Made by a program: the position numbers and the translations under genes. DNA of 6,670 nt, from the NCBI GenBank assembly GCA_947643685.1, contig CANRXD010000097.1, positions 1 through 6,670 of the forward strand, written 5' to 3'. Source of the stretch: an uncultured Clostridium sp. Lineage in GTDB: Bacteria > Bacillota > Clostridia > Lachnospirales > Lachnospiraceae. The notes below the pieces were generated by a model. It did not search any database and was not told where the DNA came from. It saw only the letters and a program-made list of their open reading frames with translations. Positions 1-5,162 of this stretch are shown here, one piece after another. The first letter of the stretch is position 1; every line of letters begins with the position of its first letter.

Positions 1-459
1 GTGCAGGTGATTGTATATGTAGTCGATACATTGTGTGACCGGCTTGGAATAAACTGCTGCCTTATCGAGCGCCGCCATTTCCTTAGTATAGAAAGCAAAC
101 ATATCGGCGTGGAGCGCCTTTACCTCGTCGACGCTTTGCAGCAAGTCCATTTTCAAAATATAGAGGTCGCTGATGTTATACGCCCTTTCAGCATCCATCC
201 CACCGGCAATGGCGCTCCGGCTTGCCAGCGTGGTCGACGCCACAAAAAGATATTTATAATTTCGCAGCGGATCATCGGAAATATGCCCCGGAAGATTGGA
301 GGAAAACATCCGTACTCCTTCCTCCACGGCTCTCGGGTCGCCCATGCGGAGAAGATCGTATTGGTACATATCTTCTGTATGAGTATGATGCCGGTCCGAA
401 GTCTCCCGATGTATGAACTCAAGATACCGAAGCTGTTTTTCGTTGACTGAATTGCTCAT
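1..459 (-). CDS. AraC-family transcriptional regulator, N-terminal part (cut by the left window edge)
   Basis: An uninterrupted minus-strand frame of 153 codons starts at the ATG at 459-457 and leaves the window without a stop. GAGGTG (467-472) lies 7 bases upstream of the ATG and fixes the start. The protein begins MSNSVNEKQLRYLEF. Residues about 66-101 carry a pattern I associate with the N-terminal domain of many clostridial AraC regulators: R-N-Y-K-Y, then TTLASRSAIAGG (76-87), then AYNISDLYI (93-101). Residues 139-153 (KPVTQCIDYIYNHLH) match the usual lead-in to the C-terminal double helix-turn-helix, which would lie beyond the edge, so DNA binding itself cannot be seen. The protein is probably cytoplasmic. 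It is divergent from the MATE/reductase operon with 143 bases between the start codons, so it is a likely local regulator of that operon, possibly ligand-responsive. The ligand is unknown. Confidence 0.85.
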   Translation of the reverse strand, partial: MSNSVNEKQLRYLEFIHRETSDRHHTHTEDMYQYDLLRMGDPRAVEEGVRMFSSNLPGHISDDPLRNYKYLFVASTTLASRSAIAGGMDAERAYNISDLYILKMDLLQSVDEVKALHADMFAFYTKEMAALDKAAVYSKPVTQCIDYIYNHLH

Positions 460-483
460 GTTCTTTCACCTCATGAATATATA

Positions 484-496
484 ATGATAATATCAT
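484..496. repeat. Inverted repeat over the AraC-gene -10 element
   Basis: ATGATA and TATCAT form 6-bp arms around a single central A. The repeat covers the candidate -10 of the leftward AraC gene, so a bound regulator there could block that gene. The sequence is AT-rich, so it may be chance or only promoter composition. Confidence 0.3.
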
Positions 497-515
497 AATT
501 CCAATGAATGTGCAA
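487..515 (-). promoter_or_regulatory. Candidate sigma-A promoter of the AraC-family gene
   Basis: Read on the minus strand, TTGCAC (510-515) is followed after exactly 17 bases by TATTAT (487-492). This would place transcription start near 480 and give a short leader of about 20 bases before the ATG at 459. Spacing and hexamers are good, but there is no experimental support. Confidence 0.55.
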
Positions 516-531
516 TATGCGGGATATGACG

Positions 532-548
532 TATGTTAAAATAACGTA
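532..548. promoter_or_regulatory. Candidate extended -10 promoter of the MATE/reductase operon, inside an imperfect inverted repeat
   Basis: On the plus strand TGT-TAAAAT (534-542) resembles an extended -10 element (TGn followed by a TATAAT-like hexamer). No good -35 hexamer sits upstream, which suits an activator-dependent promoter, the usual mode for AraC proteins. The element lies within TATGTTA-AAA-TAACGTA, 7-bp arms with one mismatch. Start of transcription would be near 549, leaving a leader of about 54 bases. Weak evidence; inference. Confidence 0.3.
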
Positions 549-602
549 ACAGTGCTTGATGAAGCAAATCCCAATGGTCTGTGAAAGGATAAATCAACTG
601 AT

Positions 603-2057
603 ATGGACAATTCGGTCAAGAAACACAAAATGAAAGTCATAGATATGACAGAAGGAAATCCCATCCGCCTCATACTGGCTTTTGCAATTCCTCTGTTCAT
701 CGGCAATATTTTTCAACAGGTTTACAGTATGGTGGATACGATGGTTGCCGGATATAATTTGGGCGATAATGCCATTGCCGCTATCGGTGCAACTTCCTCG
801 CTTTATGCTCTGATCATAGATTTGGCCGCCGGTCTCAACAGCGGTTATGCAATCGTTGTTACCCAGCGTTTCGGAGCGCACGATATGAAGAAATTGAGAG
901 AGTCTGTTGCCGGTATGATAGAACTTGATGTAGTTGTAACAGTTGTTTTAACGGTATTGTCCCTTATTTTTCTGAAGCCGCTGATGCGCTTTATGAATAC
1001 GCCTGACGCTATTTTCGAGGAGGCATACAGCTACATAGCTGTCATTTGTGCCGGAATGATCTCTGCAATCTGCTACAATATGTTCGCCGGCATTTTGAGA
1101 GCGGTCGGCAACAGCCGCACCTCTCTGTATTTTCTGATCATTTCCTCTGTGTTGAATATGGGGATGGACCTGTTCTTCATTGTTGTTTTGAAAATGGGTG
1201 TGGCCGGAGCTGCTCTTGCAACCGTGATCGCGCAGACCGTTTCTGCGGTACTCTGTGGAATATATGTGTTCAGGAATTACCGGTCTGTTCTGCCGGGGGG
1301 CATGGACTTCCATGTATCGGGTGAAATACTCTCCGAGCTGTTTTCACACGGCTTTGCTATGGCTCTGATGTTTTGTGTGGTCGATCTCGGATCAGTTATT
1401 TTCCAGAGAGCTAACAACACTCTTAATGAAATGATTATTTCAGCGCATACTGCCTCACGGCGCATCATCGGTATTATGATGCAGCCGTTGGCAACCATTG
1501 CAACCGCTTGTTCAACCTTTGTCGGGCAAAACTGGGGAGCGAAAAAAACGAAGCGTATACAGTCGGCATTAAAACAGGTGCTGGGTATGGAAATTGCATG
1601 GGCGCTGTTTTCCGGCGTCCTGGTTTTTGCCTTGGGCGGAGCCTTTGTTCGTTTCACAACAGGGACATCGGATAGCGGAATCGTAGACAATGCCGTTATG
1701 AGTCTGCGCTGGCACTTCGCCTTTTTCCCGGCGCTTGGTTGTCTTCTTGCGCTTCGGACTGCCATGCAGGCTATGGGGAAGAAAATTGCTCCAATTATTT
1801 CAAGCTGCCTGGAGCTGGGCATGAAGCTGTTATCGGCAGCGTTTTTGATACCCCGGCTTGGATTTTTCGGCACGAGCATTACAGAGCCGATTACCTGGAC
1901 AATTATGCTGCTGTTCCTGATTGCGGCATATTATACGATAAAGAAGAAATTGTTTACATATGAAGAAGAAGGGGGAGAGAGAGTTATGACAGAGCCGGAA
2001 AAAATGAAAGACAAGAGGATGGTTAAAGCGGCGCCGGATACCATCCTGGAGAAATAA
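603..2057 (+). CDS. MATE-family multidrug/toxin efflux transporter (first of two)
   Basis: A 484-residue integral membrane protein of the multidrug and toxic compound extrusion family, which exports drugs or metabolites in exchange for Na+ or H+. About twelve hydrophobic segments are visible (roughly 21-43, 55-85, 101-127, 138-162, 172-195, 199-223, 245-268, 280-305, 325-350, 365-388, 395-415, 423-446). Family landmarks are VDTMVAGYNLGDNAIAAIG (44-62), VTQRFGAHD (86-94), GILRAVGNS (163-171) and TFVGQNWGA (305-313). The acidic residue found in the second transporter of this window at D287 is replaced by I289 here, after a R-R pair. The ATG at 603 has only AAAGGA (584-589) at a long spacing of 13 bases; the next Met (residue 10) has no binding site, so 603 is kept. 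The last 35 residues are a charged tail beyond the usual family end. It is first gene of an operon with the reductase and divergent from the AraC gene. Substrate unknown. Confidence 0.92.
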   Translation: MDNSVKKHKMKVIDMTEGNPIRLILAFAIPLFIGNIFQQVYSMVDTMVAGYNLGDNAIAAIGATSSLYALIIDLAAGLNSGYAIVVTQRFGAHDMKKLRESVAGMIELDVVVTVVLTVLSLIFLKPLMRFMNTPDAIFEEAYSYIAVICAGMISAICYNMFAGILRAVGNSRTSLYFLIISSVLNMGMDLFFIVVLKMGVAGAALATVIAQTVSAVLCGIYVFRNYRSVLPGGMDFHVSGEILSELFSHGFAMALMFCVVDLGSVIFQRANNTLNEMIISAHTASRRIIGIMMQPLATIATACSTFVGQNWGAKKTKRIQSALKQVLGMEIAWALFSGVLVFALGGAFVRFTTGTSDSGIVDNAVMSLRWHFAFFPALGCLLALRTAMQAMGKKIAPIISSCLELGMKLLSAAFLIPRLGFFGTSITEPITWTIMLLFLIAAYYTIKKKLFTYEEEGGERVMTEPEKMKDKRMVKAAPDTILEK

Positions 2058-2081
2058 GATACTGTTAAAAAGGAGAAAACA

Positions 2082-3055
2082 ATGGAAAACAACATTTTTG
2101 GTCGCCCGATACCCCGCCTCGGATTTGGGTGTATGCGTCTGCCGGAGAGTCAGGACGGAGAATATATAGAGGAAGAATGCCGGCAAATGTTCGATTATGC
2201 TATGGCACACGGGCTCAATTACTTTGATTCTGCCTGGCACTATATCGAAAATCAGCTTATGATCGGCAAGTGCCTTGCGAAATATCCGAGGGAAAGCTAT
2301 ATCCTTGTGGGAAAGCTGTGCTTTACCAACGGTACATTGGAAACACGGGAGGCTGCGCTGGAGGCGTTTGAAAAAGAACTGCGCGACGCCCGCACCGACT
2401 ATATGGATTTGGAGCTGATCCATACATTGGGCAGTCCCGGTTCTTTGCAGCGTGTGGATGACCTTGATATCTGGGGATTTATGCAGGAGCTGAAGGTGCA
2501 GGGGCGGATCAGGCATTGGGGATTTTCCTACCACAGCACCCGGAGGTCAAAGCGCTGTTTGACTCGGCCGATCCCACTCAAACCCCTGTGTCCTGGGCAC
2601 TTCGGTATGCCGCTTCTCTTGACGGCGTTTTGACGGTACTCAGCGGTATGTCTGCCATTGAACAGATGGAAGAAAACTATAAGACACTGATAGAGAACTT
2701 CAAGCCTCTTACCGGGGACGAAAAGGTCATGCTGGCCAGCGTCGCAAAAATCATTGAGGGCAAAAAGCCTGTGGGCTGCACGGGATGCCATTACTGTACA
2801 GACAAGGGATGCCCCGCAGGTATTCGCATTCCGGAAGTCCTGAACTGCCTGAATCTGCTCAATCAATACCATAATCTCCGGATGTCGAGAATGTCTTACT
2901 ATCCTGCCATCAGAGAACATCGGCCTGTTGAATGTGTGGATTGCGGTTCCTGTGAGCGTGAATGTCCGCAAGCTCTGCCTGTTCGTAAGCTGCTCCATGA
3001 GGCAGACGAAAAACTCTATGCCGGTGAAAATTACGATGTGTGGGCAAACCATTAA
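2082..3055 (+). pseudogene. Aldo/keto reductase with C-terminal 4Fe-4S domain (COG1453-like), internally deleted and frameshifted
   Basis: AAAGGAG (2069-2075) sits 6 bases before the ATG, 24 bases after the MATE stop, so it is co-transcribed. The first frame (2082-2633, 183 codons) gives a normal N-terminal half: GFGCMRLP (14-21) and the full catalytic tetrad D49, Y54, K78, H114, then GRIRHWGFSYHS (141-152). After this the frame turns to nonsense (TRRSKRC...) and stops at 2631-2633. The second half is in the frame of 2516-3055, from PEVKALFDSADP at 2540: SWALRYAASLDGVLTVLSGMS, then two cysteine clusters, C-x2-C-x2-C-x4-CP (DNA 2777-2812) and C-x2-C-x2-C-x3-CPQ (2933-2965), expected to bind two 4Fe-4S clusters. 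Intact relatives have about 60-70 more residues between these points (barrel strands with the QxNY and VMEP-GG motifs), from my memory of the family. Joined, the halves give only about 324 residues. The 3' half has no good start of its own (TTG at 2516, no binding site). The product is probably nonfunctional, unless the lesion is a sequence error. Confidence 0.8.
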
Positions 3056-3278
3056 GGAGGAAGCTGTATAAATCGTTAAAAGGAAAACCCGGCGATCATT
3101 GCCGGTGTAAACTCCGGAAGCGGTCGTGCAGCAGCATATGCGCCTGCATTGCCGGGAATTGTATGGAAGCAGGTCCAACGGGGACAGTGAAATATAAAAA
3201 GTGTAAGAGGGCCAGAATGAAGGGGGAGGCATGATGCGGCGTATATTATCTGGCGGAAAACAGAGAATGGCAGAAAGG
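3053..3278 (+). other. Gene-free segment with an orphan Shine-Dalgarno; possible gene remnant
   Basis: TAAGGAGG (3053-3060) overlaps the reductase stop codon and is a near-perfect ribosome binding site, yet no ATG, GTG or TTG follows within 15 bases. From 3080 to about 3184 one frame stays open (K-E-N-P-A-I-I-A-G-V-N-S-G-S-G then an Ala-rich stretch) but has a stop just before it and no start codon. I do not recognise the peptide. Further on, AGGGGGAGG (3221-3229) precedes ATG codons at 3231 and 3234, but the frame ends after 19 codons at 3290 inside the terminator stem, and the spacing is too short. This may be the eroded start of a third operon gene. Confidence 0.35.
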
Positions 3279-3311
3279 CGGGCGGGATGAGAGATCATTC
3301 CGCCCGGTTTT
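3279..3311. terminator. Bidirectional intrinsic terminator between the convergent operons
   Basis: CGGGCGGGATGA (3279-3290) and TCATTCCGCCCG (3295-3306) pair as a 12-bp stem with one G-T pair around a GAGA tetraloop. The plus-strand read continues G-TTTT (3307-3311), serving the MATE/reductase operon. On the minus strand the stem begins 4 bases after the TetR stop codon (3311-3313) and is followed by CCTTTCT, a weaker U-tract. Confidence 0.8.
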
Positions 3312-3886
3312 CAGCCTGGCTGCCGGTAATTCAGGGTTCTGGCGCAGAAGCCGGCCATGAATTCAATGGATTCCGTCATTCCATCTTGAGACCAGTGGAC
3401 GACAATGGTGGAAAGAGCGCCCTCCCAGGCCAGGAAACGGTAATGCTCTTCACTTTCTCTGGAATGATCCAGTTTTTTTGAAATGGAATAGGTGCTGAAT
3501 ACCGGAGTATTCAGCATATGGGCCTGGAGAAGCAGGGAAAATTGACTGGAGTGTTCCTTAATGGAACGGAAGAATTCATAGTACCAGGCATATGGGTATT
3601 CCTGAAATACGGGAGAGGTAAAAGAAGCGGCCAGCTCATCCAGGAATGCATTGCAGGTTTCATTTAGCACCTCTTCCTTGGAGCTGTAATTACGATAAAA
3701 AGCAGTACGTGAAACGCCGGAGCGCCGTACAATTTCGGAGATGGAGATTTTGTCAAAGGGCTTTTGTCCCATCAGATGAATTAAAGCGGTCTGGAGACAT
3801 TCTCTGGTAAGGCGGTTGGATTCCCTGTTGGACATCCGGAGTACATCCCGCTTTTCGAGTTCTGTTTCGTTTCTGGTTTTCTGCAT
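3311..3886 (-). CDS. TetR/AcrR-family transcriptional regulator
   Basis: A 191-residue cytoplasmic DNA-binding protein, normal length for the family. The N-terminal helix-turn-helix domain spans about residues 27-75: LTRECLQTALIHLMGQKPF, then ISISEIVRRSGVSRTAFYRNY (47-67), then SSKEEVL, the classic TetR signature where the recognition helix ends in T-x-F-Y-x-x-Y/F. The C-terminal part (about 78-186) is helical with aromatic clusters (YPYAWYYEFF) and would bind a small-molecule ligand and form the dimer; it shows no specific family I can name. ATG at 3886-3884 is preceded by AAAGGAG (3895-3901) at 8 bases spacing, supporting this start; an internal Met at residue 18 is a weaker alternative. 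It is divergent from the DegV gene across 160 bases containing operator-like repeats, so autoregulation and control of DegV is the simplest model (inference). The second MATE gene downstream could be another target. Confidence 0.92.
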   Translation of the reverse strand: MQKTRNETELEKRDVLRMSNRESNRLTRECLQTALIHLMGQKPFDKISISEIVRRSGVSRTAFYRNYSSKEEVLNETCNAFLDELAASFTSPVFQEYPYAWYYEFFRSIKEHSSQFSLLLQAHMLNTPVFSTYSISKKLDHSRESEEHYRFLAWEGALSTIVVHWSQDGMTESIEFMAGFCARTLNYRQPG

Positions 3887-3911
3887 GTATGGTTCTCCTT
3901 TCCCGGATGTT

Positions 3912-3931
3912 ACAAAAATCGGGGATTTTGT
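3912..3931. promoter_or_regulatory. Candidate TetR operator in the TetR leader region
   Basis: ACAAAA (3912-3917) and TTTTGT (3926-3931) are perfect 6-bp inverted arms with 8 bases between them. The site lies 26 bases upstream of the TetR ATG, downstream of its candidate promoter, where a bound repressor could act as a roadblock. The left arm overlaps GATGTTACA (3906-3914), repeated at 3970-3978 next to the second inverted repeat. Confidence 0.35.
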
Positions 3932-3951
3932 TCAGCCCGAAAGACTGTCTA

Positions 3952-3980
3952 TTGACGGCATTCTGGTCTGATGTTACAGT
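3952..3980 (+). promoter_or_regulatory. Candidate promoter of the DegV gene
   Basis: TTGACG (3952-3957), 17 bases, then TACAGT (3975-3980) on the plus strand. Start of transcription would be near 3987, about 60 bases before the DegV ATG. The -10 lies inside the inverted repeat 3974-3985. A TATAAA at 3992-3997 is an alternative -10 but has no convincing -35. Confidence 0.45.
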
Positions 3981-3985
3981 TGTAA
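3974..3985. promoter_or_regulatory. Candidate TetR operator at the divergent promoters
   Basis: TTACA-GT-TGTAA is a perfect 5-bp-arm inverted repeat. It covers the candidate DegV -10 and falls just after the predicted TetR transcription start (near 3989, minus strand), so one bound dimer could repress both genes. Short, and supported only by position and symmetry. Confidence 0.4.
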
Positions 3986-3995
3986 ATACGGTATA

Positions 3996-4025
3996 AATGT
4001 AGCACAGTAAAATAGAAGTTGTCAA
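3996..4025 (-). promoter_or_regulatory. Candidate promoter of the TetR gene
   Basis: On the minus strand a consensus TTGACA (4020-4025) is followed after 18 bases by TACATT (3996-4001). Predicted start of transcription is near 3989, leaving about 100 bases of leader before the TetR ATG at 3886. It points toward the candidate DegV promoter, so the two would produce overlapping transcripts. Confidence 0.5.
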
Positions 4026-4046
4026 TGACAGGGGAATTAAAAGAAA

Positions 4047-4934
4047 ATGAAGCCAATTGGAATTATCACAGACAGTCACAGCAGTATTAGTCAGACAGAG
4101 GCGAAGGACAGGGGAATTCTGGTGCTGCCGATGCCGTTTTATATTGACGGAGAATGCTTTTATGAGGGGCTCACCTTATCAAGAGAGACTTTTTTTGAGA
4201 AAATGGATGCAGGGGCGCAGATTACCACGTCTCAGCCGTCCCCGGCCGCTGTTATGGAAATCTGGGACAGAGCTCTGGAGGAATATGAGAAGGTCCTTTA
4301 CATGCCCATCAGCAGCGGACTGAGCGGTTCTTTTGAAACGGCGGCGTCCCTGGCCAGAGATGAAAAATATGAAGGACGGGTTCTGGTGGTAGACCACGGA
4401 CAGGTGGCGACTCCTCTGCATCAGATGATTCTGGATACACAGGAGTTAATAAAAAAAGGATATTCCGCAGAGAAAATCAAAGAGATACTGGAACAGGGCA
4501 GGGAGCGGATGATGATTTACATAGGTGTCCAGACCCTGGAAAATTTAAAGCGGGGCGGGCGGATCACTCCTGCTGCTGCCGCTCTGGGAGCTGTTTTTAA
4601 TATTAAACCGGTCCTGAAGCTGGAGACAGGAAAGCTGGATTCCTATAAAAAATGCCATGGCTTTTTAAAAGCCAGAAAGACTATGATTGAGGCTATGGCA
4701 AAGGAGCTTGACACCAGATTTAAAGAGGCGAAGGAGGCGAATGCCATCCATCTTCTGGCAGCCTCCAGCGCATCGGATCAGGAGACGGAAAACTGGGTTG
4801 GGGAAATTGAGGCAGCCTTTCCGGGCATGACCGTTATGTGCGACCCGCTGACTTTGGGGGTGTCCTGCCATACGGGACAGGGGGCCCTTGGGATCGGCTG
4901 TGCCGTAAAACCGGATTTCGGCATGGAACGGTAG
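4047..4934 (+). CDS. DegV-family fatty-acid-binding protein
   Basis: A 295-residue cytoplasmic protein of the DegV/FakB family, whose characterised Firmicutes members hold a fatty acid and present it to the FakA kinase for phosphorylation and entry into phospholipid synthesis. Family motifs in order: ITDSHSSI (7-14), TTSQPSP (60-66), PISSGLSGSF (87-96), LENLKRGGRI (164-173), FNIKPVL (184-190), and HTGQGALGIG (275-284). The TTSQPSP Ser/Thr and the HTG-x-GALG His are positions that contact the lipid carboxylate in solved relatives. Length is typical for the family. AGGGGA (4030-4035) lies 11 bases before the ATG. No FakA-like kinase is in the window, which is normal because DegV genes are often unlinked and multicopy. 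Divergence from TetR suggests lipid- or stress-responsive control (inference). It ends at its own terminator, so it is probably monocistronic. Which fatty acid it prefers cannot be read from sequence. Confidence 0.93.
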   Translation: MKPIGIITDSHSSISQTEAKDRGILVLPMPFYIDGECFYEGLTLSRETFFEKMDAGAQITTSQPSPAAVMEIWDRALEEYEKVLYMPISSGLSGSFETAASLARDEKYEGRVLVVDHGQVATPLHQMILDTQELIKKGYSAEKIKEILEQGRERMMIYIGVQTLENLKRGGRITPAAAALGAVFNIKPVLKLETGKLDSYKKCHGFLKARKTMIEAMAKELDTRFKEAKEANAIHLLAASSASDQETENWVGEIEAAFPGMTVMCDPLTLGVSCHTGQGALGIGCAVKPDFGMER

Positions 4935-4956
4935 GTGTGAACGGTAATGGAAGTAG

Positions 4957-4999
4957 CCCGGCTGTCCTTTTATAAGGAGGCAGCCGGGTTGTGTTTTTT
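4957..4999 (+). terminator. Intrinsic terminator of the DegV gene
   Basis: CCCGGCTG (4957-4964) pairs with CAGCCGGG (4981-4988), and inside this TCCTT pairs with AAGGA around a TTAT loop, with a GG bulge on the 3' side. A T-rich tail (TTGTG then six T, 4989-4999) follows. It lies 22 bases after the DegV stop and separates it from the second MATE gene. The AGGAGG at 4975-4980 is part of this stem, not a ribosome binding site. Confidence 0.88.
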
Positions 5000-5066
5000 A
5001 AAGAAACCATCGCATCGTTTTTGTACGGTCAGCCGACTTGCAGGTTTAAAATTTATTTTGTGTCGT

Positions 5067-5095
5067 TTGACAGAAAGTAAATGTGCCAGTATACT
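5067..5095 (+). promoter_or_regulatory. Near-consensus sigma-A promoter of the second MATE gene
   Basis: TTGACA (5067-5072), exactly 17 bases, then TATACT (5090-5095). Eleven of twelve hexamer bases match consensus with ideal spacing, the best promoter in the window. Transcription would start near 5102. Such a strong promoter usually needs a repressor, and a palindrome covers its -10. Confidence 0.78.
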
Positions 5096-5097
5096 GG
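5086..5097. promoter_or_regulatory. Perfect 12-bp palindrome over the -10: candidate repressor operator
   Basis: CCAGTATACTGG is fully self-complementary and is centred within the -10 hexamer of the second MATE promoter. Position and symmetry suit a dimeric repressor of the MarR, TetR or GntR type. It does not match the TTACA/TGTAA repeat near the TetR gene, so the local TetR protein is not an obvious ligand for it. Confidence 0.45.
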
Positions 5098-5162
5098 AAT
5101 GGGAGAAGAGACAAGAAAGGAACAAGAAGCAAACAACAAACAAGAAAGGGGAAAGATATCAT

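Noticed and set aside
1..450. Plus-strand 149-codon open frame starting with GTG
   Set aside because: It is antisense to the AraC-family gene, whose minus-strand frame is open throughout with recognisable motifs and a ribosome binding site. The plus-strand protein looks like nothing known.
2516..2633. Programmed ribosomal frameshift joining the two reductase halves
   Set aside because: No slippery heptamer is seen at the joint, and a frameshift would not restore the roughly 60-70 missing core residues.
3040..3234. Small Cys/Lys-rich 64-codon frame starting with GTG
   Set aside because: The GTG lies inside the reductase 3' end with no ribosome binding site, and the composition looks like out-of-frame translation.
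3231..3290. 19-codon ORF after AGGGGGAGG
   Set aside because: Spacing to the ATG is only 1-4 bases, the frame runs into the terminator stem, and the peptide is Arg-rich without recognisable character.
1277..3298. Long minus-strand open frames opposite the first MATE gene and the reductase (200, 234 and 256 codons)
   Set aside because: They are antisense to genes with clear family motifs, cross gene boundaries, and their proteins show no domain pattern.
4947..5162. 72-residue N-terminal extension of the second MATE protein
   Set aside because: It would be translated across the DegV terminator, before the MATE promoter, and has no ribosome binding site. The ATG at 5163 has one and gives a normal MATE N-terminus.
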